NCBI RefSeq assembly: GCF_003945595.2
Contig: NW_024104356.1
Location: 784,781 to 848,780 of the forward strand
Reading direction: 5' to 3'
Source: Pipra filicauda
Lineage: Eukaryota; Chordata; Aves; Passeriformes; Pipridae
DNA length: 64,000 nt
Shown here: one piece after another, positions 52,232 through 63,000 of the stretch
How the letters are laid out: the number at the start of each line of letters is the position of its first letter
How positions within the stretch are numbered: the stretch's first letter is position 1
Notes under the pieces: model-generated
What the model was told of the DNA's origin: nothing
What the model saw: only the letters and a program-made list of their open reading frames with translations
Databases searched by the model: none
Position numbers and translations under genes: made by a program

Positions 52232-55200
52232 GTAAGTGTGCCAGCCAGTCCCCTGCCAGCGTGTCCCCTGTATGGCACATTTCACCCTGGCTGTGCTGGG
52301 TCCTTTCTTGCATCCAGCCCATGGGCAGCGGGGGTGTCACTGTCAGGGGTGCTCCAGAGCATACCAGTGCCAACCCCACCACTGCTGCCTGCTCCTGTCG
52401 TCGCTGCCAGTCCCTGGGGACTGGCAGTGCCCAGCGGATAGCTGTGCTCCTTGCTCCCCCTGCTCCCCTGTTTCATCCTAGGGCAAGTTCCTCTTTCTCT
52501 TTGGAGAAAAGGAGGCTCAGGGGGACCTTATGTCTCTCTACAACTGCCTGAAATGAGCCTCTTCTCCCCAGTTACAAGGGTTAGGACAAGAGGAAATGGT
52601 CTCAAGTTATGCCAGGAGAGGTTTAGGTTAAATATTAGGAAAAATTTCTTCACAGAAATGCTTATCAAACATTGGAACAGGCTACCCAGGGAAGTGGTGG
52701 AGTCACTACCCATGGAGGTATTTAAAAGACGTGCAGATGTGTCACTTCAGGACATGGTTTAGTGGGGGACTTAGCAGATCTGGTTCTCAACTATACTGGA
52801 TCTTAGAGGTCTTTTCCAACTTAGATTCTATAATTCTGCCATTAGAAATCCCTGGGTCCAGGAGTTGTGAGGCAGTGGAGAGGGGGATGGGATGGGATGG
52901 GAGAGAGTACCCGCTGTCTGCTGCCTGAGCAGTGCCATGCCAGCTCAGCCCTGCTGTCCTGCAGAGACCGTGGCTGAGCTGAACTGCAGCTACCGGGAGC
53001 AGAACCTGCCGGTGACGGATGGGAGCCGGGAGCTGCACAGCCTCTGTGCCCAGCTGGAGTTCCTCCTCCAGGTACTGCTTCTCCTCTGTCCCTGCTGCTC
53101 CGCACCTTAGTTTCCCCTTAGGCACAGCTAAGAGCAGAGGGGACCCTATGTTAACTGTTCGGGGGGGGTGGTATGACCCCAGACAGCTTTGTCTGGCCCT
53201 GGGCTGCCCCAGCCACATGAGCACCTGGACCAGGCTCTCCCTCATCCACGTGTGTAATTGCATGTGCTGCAAAAGGGAAATTGAGGCATGTAGCCAGTGA
53301 AGAGAGGACAGCCAGGGGACACCCGGACCAACCCTGCTGGGGCAGCTGGCTGGATCCCAGCCTCACAGGGGACAGGTTGGGAGACAGGGGACACCTTCAA
53401 ACAAGAAACTCCAACCTTTTACATCTGCCAGTTCGACCTCAAGGAGAAGAAGAGCTTCTTTGGGCAGCGCAGGGACTATTGGGACTTCTTGTGCCAAGGC
53501 CTGGCACGGTGCCGGCAGGAGCACGAGGGTGTTCACTTCGTCACCTCCCTGGACAAGGTGGGCATGGGCTGGTGGGATGCCTGGGGACTTGTGCACATGC
53601 ACGTGCTTCTGCTTGTTTATGGGTGCACATGCACTTGTGCACAGGTACACACTCACTTGGACACTGAGGATTCACCCACTGGTGCTATAAAGGGTTTTCT
53701 CCACTCTAGGGTCCCCACTGCCCCCCAGCCATGGACTTGAGGACCTCCTTTCCCCCTGCATGGGCTGGGGGGGAGGTGTGTAGGGGGCAGACTGGTGTGA
53801 CAGGGCTTGATAACCCCTTCTCCCTCCCAGCTGAAGACCCCTGTGGGCAGGGGCCGAGCCTTCCTGCGGTACTGCCTGGTGCATCGGCAGCTGGCAGAGT
53901 CCCTGCAGCTCTGCCTCCTTGACCCCGAGAGCCTCCGGTGAGAGCAGGGGCACAGTGAGGGTGGGGGACATGGCCGAGATGGGCAGTGCCCTGCAGCACC
54001 TGGTCAGTAAGGGTGCTGCGGGCATATGTGCCCACCCAGGGCATAGAGGGGTGCCTGAGCCTGTTTTGTGGTTGCAGCGAGTGGTACTACGCCCGCAGCC
54101 CTTTCCTGAGCCCCCAACTCCGGGCGGAGATCCTGGGCAGCCTCTATGAACTGGACTGTGTCACCTTCCACCTGGCCCTGCACAGGGACGACCTGGACAC
54201 CGCCTGGCCCATGTTCTCTGAGTGAGCCTGGGGACACCGGGACACGGGGGCATTGGTGGCACCAGCAGTGTCAGGGGCATCAGAGGTACCTGAGGTTCAA
54301 CATTGCAGAGCAGCATATGGGCATTGTCCAACTTCCCTGGAGCCCACGTGGCACCCCAGAGGTGCCAGCCCTCCATACATGGCCCCAGGAGGGCACAGAT
54401 ACCGGCACCAGCACACACACCATGCCTGTGCCTGCAAACATGCCACACACATGTGTACACACACACAGAACCATCCTCTGCCAAGTACACCCCCAGGCAC
54501 AGGTCTGCTGCAACACTGTGACACTGTGACATCTGACACACGGGGGCACATGTGTGTGCTTGCACACCCTTGCCCTCCGGGCAAGCTTGCAGAGGGACAC
54601 CCATGAATGCAGCTGTTCCAGCACACTCACAGCTGTTCTGTTGCTCGCACACTTGTGTGCACGCACTGCCACAAGCATACATGCAGCCCCAATGCCCCCC
54701 TGCAATCACCACAGGGGTCTCTGGGTGCCACCCATTCTGTGGGTTCTCAGGCTGGTGGCACCAGCATCCCTGGTCCCCTGCCACTAGGTGCCACCTGGTG
54801 TCACCAGCCCTGCTGCCCTTTACATCCCCGAAGGTTGGCTGTGCACAGGGAGCTCAGAGGGAGGATGGCAGTACCGTGCTCACCTTGGGGGTGACCTGGT
54901 GACCCCGAGCCCTGTGTCCCCTCTAGGTCTCTGGTACGGCCCAGCTCGATGACCAGGAGCAGCCCAGCAAAGACAGCTCCGCAGACAGACAACACCAGCA
55001 CTGGGGCACACAGATGGCCCGATCGCATCGTCCATCCCATCGTGGCACCCTGTGGGACACCAGCTCACCCATGTCCACACACCTTGTCTGCCCTGCAGGC
55101 AGGGGATGTAGAGGTGGAGGACATGGAGATGGAAAACACGGAGATGAAGAAGGACATGAAAGAGGAGGATGAAGAGGAAGTGGAAAAGGATGAGGACAAG

Positions 55201-57349
55201 GATACAGAGGAGGAGGTGGAGGATGTGAAGGTGGATGTGGAGGAGGACATGAAGGAGAATTTGGAAGAGAAGGATGAAAAGGAGTTGGAGGAGGATGAAA
55301 AGGAGATGGAGGATGTAGATGTAGAGGAACTGAAGGATGTACATGGCTCTGGCAAATCACCTCAGCCTGATGGTGCCAGGGAGCCTGGCACTACCCCACT
55401 CACTGGCATGAGGTGCACGCTGAGTTCTCCATCACTGGTGCCCGGGCAGCCGGGTGGGATGGAGGTATCCCTACAGGCACTGGTATCCCAGCTGAGGGCT
55501 GAGCTGGGTCAGCAGGAGGTGGCAGTGCAGGCACTGGCAGCACGGCTGGCACGGGCAGAACTGCGGCACCAGCAGCAGGAGGAGGGCAGTGCCCAGCGGG
55601 CCCGGCTGTGGGCACACGAGGCTGAGGCACTGAGGGAGACCAACACCTTCCTGGAGCGGGCACTGGAGACAGTGGTGGCAGCAGGGTGCCCGGGGGCACT
55701 GGCGCAGGCACAGAAGGAGGCACGGGGCTGGCAGGAGGTGGCAGAGGAGCGGGGCACCCAGCTGGCTGAGGTGCTGGCAGAGGGGGCAGCACTCGCCTCC
55801 CGCCTGCGGGAGTGCCAGGCAGCACTGGTGGCAGCAAGACAGACAGACATCCTGGGGCATGCTGGTGCCCAAAATGAGGTGGCCGTCGTGGAGGAGGTGC
55901 TGCGGCAGGCACTGGAGCTTGCCTGTGGTCCCCAGGAGCCCTCACTGGACCCCCAGGCAGAGGGGGAGCCCAGCACAGCTGCCAGCATGGCCATGGTATG
56001 AGCAAGGTTGAGGGAATCCTATGGTGGGGTAGGGGTTTGGGGTCCAAGGTTGAGCTGCCACTCTCCCACAGCGCTTGGCCAGCCTGGCCACTGCAGCACA
56101 GGAGGAGACATGGCAGAGCCGGCAGCAGCTCCAGGCCCAGCGACAGGAGGTGGCACGGCTGCAGGAGGAGCTCAGCAGGTTGGGCAGGAGCCCCCACTTC
56201 CATCACCCACCACCCCACAATGGGATCCCCCATCTCCACCTGCCACATGGTTTCCCTTGGGACCCCCAATGATTTCTCATTGGACACAGGGGAGCAGCAA
56301 CTGGGGATGGGCAGGGGGAGGGAGGGAAGGATTTGGGGAAGGATGACTGCAGGGAGGGGTCAAGTTGGAACTGACAGGTAGGTGGAGGGGTGGGTGGGCA
56401 GAGGGGTGGAGTGATTTGGGGTGAGTAGATGGAGGGAGGGCAGGAGGGATGAATTTGGGATGGATGGATGGAGACGGGATGGTGGATGGAAAGACAGAGG
56501 GATGAATTTTGGGTAAGTAGATGTATGGGTGGGTGGGCAGAAGGCTGGGGGAATGGGTGTGGGGAAGGATGGATGAACAGCGGGGAAATGGATGGGTGGC
56601 TGACTCAGCAGATGGCAAGGTGGCTGTGGGGAGGGGGACACAGCTTGGGGATGGATGGGCATCAGAGAAAAGGAGGGAGGGAGGGATGAATGGATGAATG
56701 CATGCATGCATGCATGCATGCATGGAGAGATGACCAGCTGAGAGACAGGAGGACCATCTCCCCGCTGCCCCGTGCCAGGGCCCGGCAGGACGGTGAGCGC
56801 TGGGCATCAGCGCTGCAGCGGGCACAGCGGGAGGCCCTGGAGCGAGAGGCCATGCGTGGCGCCGAGCAGGCGCGGCAGCAGGAGCTCATCCGCGACATGA
56901 AGGAGCGGCTGCTGGAGCTGCTGCGGTGAGAGCCCCGGAAACTCCATGCAAGGGCAAGGGGGTCCAAACCCCTTTGCCCAGAGGAGGGCACCAGAGCCCA
57001 GACAAATACAGGGCTGACCTGTCCCCTCCGGCAGGGAGAAGGATGCCCTGTGGCAGAAAACAGAGGGCATCGACACCCCCACTCCCGGCCCGGCCCCCCG
57101 TGACACAGGGCTGTGCTCCCGCTGCCACAAGGATTTCCGCCTCCTCTCCCGGCGGTACAGCTGCAGGTGGGCTATGGAGGTAACTGGGGGATGGCATTGA
57201 CACAGCACTGGGATGGCACAGCTCTCACCACCTGCTCTCTCAGCAGGCTGTGCCAGGGCAAGGTGTGCCATTCGTGCTCCATGGACTTTGGCAAGAAAGG
57301 CCGCTGCTGCCTGGTTTGTTACCAGCAAAGGCACCCACAGGCGACATGA
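52186..57349 (+). CDS. RUFY4: RUN and FYVE domain protein 4 (10 coding exons, 695 aa)
   Basis: RUFY4 is an endolysosomal adaptor; the human protein promotes autophagosome formation and lysosome clustering in dendritic cells and contacts Rab7/Arl8-dynein machinery (family knowledge). Exon lengths 46, 107, 126, 107, 144, 1069, 107, 147, 132 and 103 sum to 2088 bases, exactly 695 codons plus TGA, which validates the model. RUN domain: about residues 25-175 ([44 protein letters not shown]). An acidic Glu/Asp/Lys stretch (about 234-312), Gln/Ala/Glu-rich coiled coils (about 350-617) and a C-terminal FYVE-type finger with Cys 645, 648, 661, 664, 669, 672, 683 and 686 follow. The finger has RRYSCR instead of R+HHCR and no WxxD, so phosphoinositide binding may be weak, as in human RUFY4. 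It is longer than the human protein (571 aa as recalled), chiefly in exon 6. Confidence 0.95.
52500..52841 (+). mobile_element. CR1 LINE 3' end (truncated)
   Basis: The DNA runs GGAGGCTCAGGGGGACCTTA, ACAACTGCCTGAAA, AGGAAAAATTTCTTCAC, GGAACAGGCTACCCAGGGAA, GAGGTCTTTTCCAACTTAG and an ATTCTATAATTCT end, the diagnostic tail of avian CR1 non-LTR retrotransposons. It is 5' truncated and in the same orientation as RUFY4, inside its intron. Compared with the recalled consensus, about 25 bases after CTGCCTGAAA are missing. It is not coding-competent. A short GGATGGGAT run follows at 52.88-52.90 kb. Confidence 0.95.
52965..53071 (+). CDS. RUFY4: RUFY4 coding exon 2 (RUN domain)
   Basis: Acceptor GTCCTGCAG, donor CAG|GTACTG. 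It encodes [19 protein letters not shown] and [17 protein letters not shown]. Confidence 0.92.
53432..53557 (+). CDS. RUFY4: RUFY4 coding exon 3 (RUN domain)
   Basis: Acceptor ATCTGCCAG, donor AAG|GTGGGC; 42 codons, phase 0. It encodes [20 protein letters not shown] then [20 protein letters not shown], the best-conserved RUN block. Confidence 0.96.
53831..53937 (+). CDS. RUFY4: RUFY4 coding exon 4 (RUN domain)
   Basis: Acceptor TCCCTCCCAG, donor CCG|GTGAGA. It encodes [20 protein letters not shown] and [15 protein letters not shown]. Confidence 0.96.
54078..54221 (+). CDS. RUFY4: RUFY4 coding exon 5 (end of RUN domain)
   Basis: Acceptor GGTTGCAG, donor TGA|GTGAGC with the Glu codon split. 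It encodes [20 protein letters not shown] and [20 protein letters not shown], ending TAWPMFS. Confidence 0.96.
54222..54926 (+). other. RUFY4: RUFY4 intron 5
   Basis: A 705-bp intron with CACA-rich stretches near 54.41-54.66 kb; no exon was recognised. Confidence 0.75.
54927..55995 (+). CDS. RUFY4: RUFY4 coding exon 6, large, with acidic insert
   Basis: Acceptor CCCTCTAG, donor ATG|GTATGA; 1069 bp. It encodes a Ser/Thr/Pro linker, an about 80-residue acidic stretch (DNA about 55.10-55.34 kb, [13 protein letters not shown] style) and a long Ala/Gln/Glu/Leu-rich coiled coil. CCCTGCAG at 55091-55098 looks like an in-frame acceptor, so 54934-55098 (165 bases, following CTG|GTACGG) might be removed in some transcripts. 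Confidence 0.85.
56072..56178 (+). CDS. RUFY4: RUFY4 coding exon 7 (coiled coil)
   Basis: Acceptor CTCCCACAG, donor GCAG|GTTGGG. It encodes [20 protein letters not shown] then [15 protein letters not shown]. Confidence 0.93.
56179..56778 (+). repeat. RUFY4: RUFY4 intron 7 with GGAT/GATG-rich repeat
   Basis: From about 56.37 to 56.70 kb the intron is a degenerate ATGGATGGATGG-type array. It ends in an exact (ATGC)n run at 56698-56724, a self-complementary tetranucleotide repeat. Confidence 0.88.
56779..56925 (+). CDS. RUFY4: RUFY4 coding exon 8 (coiled coil)
   Basis: Acceptor CGTGCCAG, donor TGCG|GTGAGA. It encodes [20 protein letters not shown] and [20 protein letters not shown], ending KERLLELL. 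It lies 55 bases after a (ATGC)n repeat. Confidence 0.94.
57035..57166 (+). CDS. RUFY4: RUFY4 coding exon 9 (first half of FYVE-type finger)
   Basis: Acceptor CTCCGGCAG, donor GCAG|GTGGGC. It encodes [18 protein letters not shown] and [19 protein letters not shown] with the first three zinc-ligand Cys. Confidence 0.95.
57247..57349 (+). CDS. RUFY4: RUFY4 coding exon 10 (end of FYVE-type finger, stop)
   Basis: The acceptor is a tandem CAGCAG ending at 57246 (alternative at 57243 would insert one Ser). It encodes [20 protein letters not shown] then [13 protein letters not shown] and TGA at 57347-57349. No AATAAA was seen in the next 1.2 kb, so the poly(A) site is unassigned. Confidence 0.95.
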
Positions 57350-58627
57350 GCAGGGACCGCATCCCTGGCACTGTTCCTGGGACACCTCCTGCCCTGGCTG
57401 TCTCCTCTCAGACTTACTGGGGACCCAGGTGTCCAGGGCCTTCATGCAGGTCCTGCTGCCCAACATTTCAGGTTTGAGATCTGTCTTTCTCGTGGCTGGT
57501 CCACAAAAATGAAAACAACCCATTTCTGTTATCCCTGCGGCTCTCATGTTATCTGTCAATCGTTGCCAGATTGACACCCAGGCTGGGTGTGGGGTGGGGG
57601 AATGCTGGCATGGGGGTGTTCAAGTCCTCCAGGGGGTGTCCTGCCTGTAGCCAGGCTGAGCCTGCCTGCCCTGTCCCACAGCAGGGAGGGAAGACAGCTC
57701 TTGACCAACAGCTCTGGCTTCCTACCACGCTGCGAGGAACCACTTGGGCAAGCGGTTTCTCAGATGCAAAAGTGATGGGCTCAGCACCCCCACTGACCCT
57801 GCTCAGCCTCAAGTCCCTGGGGCTCCCTCCTGGGTGCCAGGAGACCCCCGTACCCACCCATGAGCCAGCACATGGGTGACACGCATTGATGCCCCCATGG
57901 TTAAGGACCCCCAGGAACCTGGATCAAGGGCAATGGAGGAGCAGTATGGGACCCCTGTGAAGAGATGCTTAGGAGTGCTGGGGTAGGCATCCCGATGCCT
58001 GGCACACAGGGTGGCAGGAGAGTCCCCAGCAGGGTCACAGCCCCCTCTTCGGCTCCTCTACCCCAGTCAAATGTCAGCCTCAGTTGCCCAAGCCCGGGCG
58101 GAAACGTCCCGTTTGTGTAAGGGACAGGTTCCCAGCCCTTTGCACAACAATATCCTGACACTGTGGTGTCGGGGGGAGAAGGGGGTGCCTGGGGTGCTGG
58201 CACCCTTCAGGCAGGGATCACAATGCTGGCTCAGTTTCAGTGAGGGGCTGCTTAGGGATCTTTCAGCAATTTGCTCTACTGGGGCTTGGACTGGGGTTGG
58301 GAAAGGAATGGCTTTGTCCCCAGGTGGGACAGACTCCACATGGAGACCTCTGTACAAGGGAAGTGCTAGGACCTGGCTAGGTGGCTGTAGGGAAAAAAAC
58401 CTGGGCTTGGGCCCCTTCTGGGGTTTTACAGGATGCCAAACCCTCTGCAATAGTCTCTGGGGCAACAGCCCTTCCCTGTCCTGGAAGCAGGGTTACCTGC
58501 ACTCCGAAAGGCTCAGCTGGCACCACCATTCTGGCACTGTCCATGGAGATGTGCCCTGGCCCTGTCCTGCTGTCTCTTTTCCTGTGGCAAGGAGAAGCCA
58601 GACCTGGGTGATCAACCCACTAACTCC
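57350..58627. other. Interval between the convergent RUFY4 and CXCR 3' ends
   Basis: It must contain the RUFY4 3' UTR and the end of the CXCR transcript. No poly(A) signal was seen for RUFY4 on the plus strand. No other gene or repeat was recognised. Confidence 0.6.
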
Positions 58628-58633
58628 TTTATT
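58628..58633 (-). terminator. Poly(A) signal of the CXCR gene
   Basis: AATAAA on the minus strand about 300 bases past the stop codon, in context CAGCAATAAAGGAG. It is the only canonical signal seen just downstream of this gene. Confidence 0.75.
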
Positions 58634-58931
58634 GCTGCATGGTCGACGGCCACAAACACCATCCCCACAGCAGGCTCTCAGAATCCCCAGAGTCACAGGT
58701 TTTGTCTCAAAGAGAGGGGAGGGTGGGCAGCACTTGGCATCACTCCTCTGGCAATGGAATCCTATCACCTTGCCACCCAAGCCCCCTTCCAGCTGGGGTC
58801 CAGCATCCAGTGGTGGCCCTGCCCATCCCCATAGCATCACCACCCACGTTCCAGGGGGCTGGATGAGGATGCTGAGGTGTGTAGGGTGCTGGGATCTGCT
58901 GGGAGTCACGAGGACTGGGTACCAGAAGGGC

Positions 58932-60008
58932 TCAGAGGGTGGTGGATGTGTTGCCAGAGGTGGAGGCATAGGAGGCACGGCCGTAGCGGGCAACAGCATC
59001 CTTGCTGATCAGCCCACGCTGCGCCAGGATCTTGAGGAAGCTGTTGCGAAACTTCTGACCGATGAAGGCATAGATGATGGGGTTGATGCAGCTGTGGGCA
59101 AAGCCCAGGACCTGTGTGACAGAGAGGGCCGTGTTGATGCGGTTCCTCCTCTCACAGGTCTCGGCGATGGCCCGTGTCCTCATGAGGGTGTCGCTCACCA
59201 GTGTGATATTGTAGGGCAGCCAGCAGACCAGGAAGACGAGCACCACGGCAAAGATGACCTTCATGGCCCGCTGCTTCTGAGCATTCTTGGTCTGCAGGAG
59301 GGTGTGGATGGTGACACCATAGCAGAAGAGCATCACCAGGAGGGGCAAGGCAAAGCCGAAGGTCTGCGGCAGCACCCGCAGCACCACCCGCCACTTGGCC
59401 GTATCCCCTTCACCAATACGCTCATAGCACACGGTGCCATTGTTGGGTGAGGTGAAAGCCTCACGGAAGAGCAGCATGGGCAGGGAGAGCAGCACAGAGA
59501 AGACCCAGATGCCCAAGCAGACAAACTTCACCCAGTGCCTCTTCTCAGTGGCAGCCCGGGTGGCATAGACAATGGCCAGGTAGCGGTCGACGCTGATGCA
59601 GGCCAGCAGCAGGATGCTGCTGTAGAAGTTGGCTTCCTGCAGCACGGAGATGGCTTTGCACATCACAGTGCCAAAGACCCACTCGTGGGCTCGGTAGGCA
59701 GCCCAGAAGGGCAGGGTGAAAGCAAAGAGCAAATCTGCCACGGCCAGGTTGAGCAGGTAGACGTCAGTGACAGAGCGGCTGGTGTGGCCGGAGGTCACCA
59801 CCAGCACCACTAGCCCATTCCCCACTACACTGAGGATGAAGACAAGGCAGTAGATCACCACCACCAGGTACTTGTTGAGGACGGAGCTATCAGGCCGGCA
59901 TGGGGCAGAGGAGATAGCGATGTCAGGCAGGGCCGTGCTGTAGTCATAGGTGTAGTTGTAGAGAGAGAGTAAGCTGGACAAATCCCCACTGAAGGACAAG
60001 GACTCCAT
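58932..60008 (-). CDS. CXCR1: CXC chemokine receptor, CXCR1/CXCR2 (IL-8 receptor) type, 358 aa
   Basis: Seven-helix Gi-coupled receptor for ELR-type CXC chemokines, guiding granulocyte (in birds heterophil) chemotaxis. The coding sequence is one intact exon; ATG at 60008 sits just after an acceptor (GTGCTCCACAG|ACAAAATGG), so a 5' untranslated exon is expected. It has a Tyr/Asp-rich N-terminus (Tyr 17, 19, 21, 23, sulfation candidates; N-glycosylation site Asn-18), Cys37-Cys285 and Cys117-Cys194 disulfide pairs, DRY at 141-143, CWLPY at 262-266, NPIIY at 309-313 and FIGQKFR after helix 7. It ends STTL, a class I PDZ ligand, with a Ser/Thr cluster for arrestin. Minus orientation between RUFY4 and ARPC2 is that of human CXCR1, but the tail resembles human CXCR2, so the symbol is by position. 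The upstream in-frame ATG at 60233 lies beyond the acceptor and is not used. Confidence 0.95.
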   Translation of the reverse strand: MESLSFSGDLSSLLSLYNYTYDYSTALPDIAISSAPCRPDSSVLNKYLVVVIYCLVFILSVVGNGLVVLVVTSGHTSRSVTDVYLLNLAVADLLFAFTLPFWAAYRAHEWVFGTVMCKAISVLQEANFYSSILLLACISVDRYLAIVYATRAATEKRHWVKFVCLGIWVFSVLLSLPMLLFREAFTSPNNGTVCYERIGEGDTAKWRVVLRVLPQTFGFALPLLVMLFCYGVTIHTLLQTKNAQKQRAMKVIFAVVLVFLVCWLPYNITLVSDTLMRTRAIAETCERRNRINTALSVTQVLGFAHSCINPIIYAFIGQKFRNSFLKILAQRGLISKDAVARYGRASYASTSGNTSTTL

Positions 60009-63000
60009 TTTGTCTGTGGAGCACAAAATGGCATGAGTGTGGGGTGGCAGAGTGGTGTGGGCCAGGTGTGACAGCATCTCTGGGCCCCCTGGCATCTCCA
60101 CTGCCGCCCAGGCGCCCTCCCAGGCACTCCACTGTATCCACACTGTCCTAGGTAATGGGCAGTGTTGCAGGCAGACACTGTCTCTCATACGTCCCCTTGT
60201 AAAACACCCCCTGCACCCCTTGGTTTCCTCCACTTTACCCCAATCCTGTCCCTTCCCTGACCCATGGAAGAAGGGGTTCCCTCACAGACTGACCACCTCT
60301 TCTCTGGTTGGGGGCCTCCCCCATCAATGTAGCATCACATATCTCTAGGAGATACCTGGCTTCTCTGGCAACTGTGGGGTCCCCTGGTTTGTGTGGGTCC
60401 TTCAAAAGCCTTCTGAGCTCTTTGAGCATCTCAGAGCCCAGTGGGGACCTCTGAAGTTCTTCAAGTACCCCTGGATCCCACCAGCCTCTCCACCCCCTCA
60501 AGTATCACTGCTGCAGCTGCCTCTCATGCCACCTCAGCCAGGCTGTGGTCATGGTGCCTGGGGCAGGCAGCACTGAAGAACATCTGAAGGTGTTTCATGC
60601 CCTTCTTCCCCCTCCCAGTCCTGTTCCTCCGTGAGTGGTTTCAAGCCTCAGACGGAAAGACATCACACACTTTGCAGGAGGCTTTGGAAATATTTCACAT
60701 CTTTGGTCTTCCTGTTGCTCAGCTGGGCTCTGTCAGGCATCCTCATGTTCCCCATGCTCAGCCTCAATGGGGAAATCACAGGTGACAGTCACTTTTCCTG
60801 TTTCCTCACGTGTAGGAGACAACAAGCTTGCTCTGTTCCTACCTTCCCAGAGACCACTGGTTTTCAGCCTTCTCCCAGTATGGATATGGACTCCGGTTTC
60901 ACTCCATTTTCACCCCTCTGCCCCATTTCTGAGCCCTCAAGCCCCTCCAGGGGGAAGAGGCCAGGACTGTCTGGAGGTGCTGAGTCCCTGCAGTGCTGGG
61001 GGGTTTCTGGCCCCAGACTGGCTCTGTTTGAACCCAAACCCTCCCTGGGACCAACTTTCCCCTTTTGCCTGACAGGAATTCCCTGCTGCAGCTGGGCTGG
61101 TGCCCACTGCCCAGAAAAATCCCTCCCTGGCTCTGCTGTCCCCTCTCCTGCAGTTTTCCCAGGATGGTAACCCTGAGGTGGTGATCCCAGGATGGTGATG
61201 CTGGGATGCTGATGTCCCAGCATGCCAGAGGACCACAGCCAGGAATGCTGCCAGTGTCGATGGGGAAGGTCCTCTTGACTGAGGCTTCCACAGTCATGGT
61301 GCAGAGCCAGACACCAGTGCTTCCCCTCTGTCTGTTTCTGGCTGCTTCTTTCTTCCTCCGCACTCCAAAATCCTACTGGTTCCTCCAGAACTGGGTATTC
61401 CCCCACTCATGGGTATCCCACAGCTGGCCCAACTGGGGGAGCAAGCAGCACACAATTTCCCCTCCTGACCCTGGAAGGGCTGGGGGACACTGGGGTGGCC
61501 CTGAGGGTCCCAGCAGGGAGGAAGGAGGGACAAACCATGGGGATGCACCCTCCCGGCTCATCGCTGTGTGAGGAAATGGGAGCAAGCACTTTCCCCCCAC
61601 GGCACCCAAGGCTGATGTCTCTGGGGATTATGGAGGGTTTGCACCCGAGACAAGCCCTCAGCACAGTCCTGAGTGCCCCCACCTCCTACCTCCCTCTCCC
61701 CTCACACGAGGCAGCTCCTTGGGCAGCTGGAGCAGCCCACCCTGGCCCCCAGCCTGCTCCACATGTGGAGGGGCTCAGACAGATGCTGGGGGGCTCTCAA
61801 AGCCCAAGGAAAGCCCCAACCTCCAGTGGAGAATCCCAGGGACTCACCACTCGCTGCTGTCACTGTCCCCTCAAATCTGGGGTCTTCTCTCAGTCCCAAG
61901 CTTTTTCTCACTGGGAAGCACACAGGCACTGGTTCAAATCCAGATGTCACCTCCAAAGGGCTCCGGAACAAAGTGTGCTGGGATGCAGCGCAGCACCCGA
62001 CCAGGGGGTCCCTCACCTGCAACCGTGCTGTGCCACTACCCAGTGCCCCTTCCTTCCGCTGCCCTCTTTATGCTGCCTGGGGAGGAAGCGAGATTGCAAA
62101 ACCTTCTCCCAGCATAAAGGGGAAGTGGTAGCCCAAGGGACCCTTCCCCAGTCCCCCCCAGGATGCTTTTCCTGGGCTAAGGGAAGCCCGCAGACCCCGT
62201 CACTCTCCTGTCCCAGGGTGTCCCAGGCCACCCCGTACTGGCAGTACACCCAGGGGTGCATTGTCACCCCTGCAGTAATGCCTCCTGGGGTTCTCCAGCT
62301 GGGGGTCCTCACCTTGTCCCCAGGCCCTCAGTGGGTGCGAGGCTCCGCTCCAAGACACCCCTGGGTGCTGCAGTCCCCCCAGGAGACTGGAAGCTCTCCG
62401 AGGCCATGGCCAGTGGGTGATGGCAGTGCCAAGCTCTGTGACTCAAGTTTCCCCATGGATAGAGCAAGGGTGGTACCAGCATTTTGGAGGGTGCACAGGT
62501 GAACTGCAGGGCTGGTTTGCCCCCTGTTGGGGGTTGCTGTGGGGGACCCCTCCCAAGTAGAGTCCCATTTCCATCTCACCCTAGCTGTGCCATGCCGAGC
62601 TGACTGACCCAAGTCGAACCATGCCATCAGACAGAGCTGTGCCCCCGTGCCAGCCCCACAGACTTAGAGAACCCCCTGGCTCACTCCTCTGAGTACCCCT
62701 GTTGCCTTTAGGGGAAACCTGCATCCAAGAGCATCCCCCAGGCACCCACATTCCTCTGGGATACCCACGAACCCTTGGAGCACCCCCATCCTCACAGCTT
62801 TCTGTGAGTACTCCCCACTTTTGGGGTGCCTTTCTTCCCTGGGGACACCGATACAGTTGTAGAGCACTATCATATCCCTTGGGTGTCACTACACACCCAA
62901 GGACACCCATCCTGGGGACACCCACCCTATTTTGGACAACCCCCAGCTCCAGAGCACCCTCACAGCCCCCTGGGGTGTTGCCTGTGGTCACCTCTCATGT

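Noticed and set aside
58011..59450. Plus-strand open frame of 479 codons
   Set aside because: It is largely the antisense of the CXCR coding exon; its sequence shows no family and has no splice or start support.
60009..60233. In-frame N-terminal extension of CXCR from the ATG at 60233
   Set aside because: It lies upstream of a clear splice acceptor just before the conserved start, and the added peptide does not resemble any receptor N-terminus.
61495..62502. Plus-strand open frame of 335 codons in the CXCR-ARPC2 interval
   Set aside because: Low-complexity Pro/Ser/Gly translation typical of GC-rich non-coding DNA; no recognisable domain and no conserved motif.
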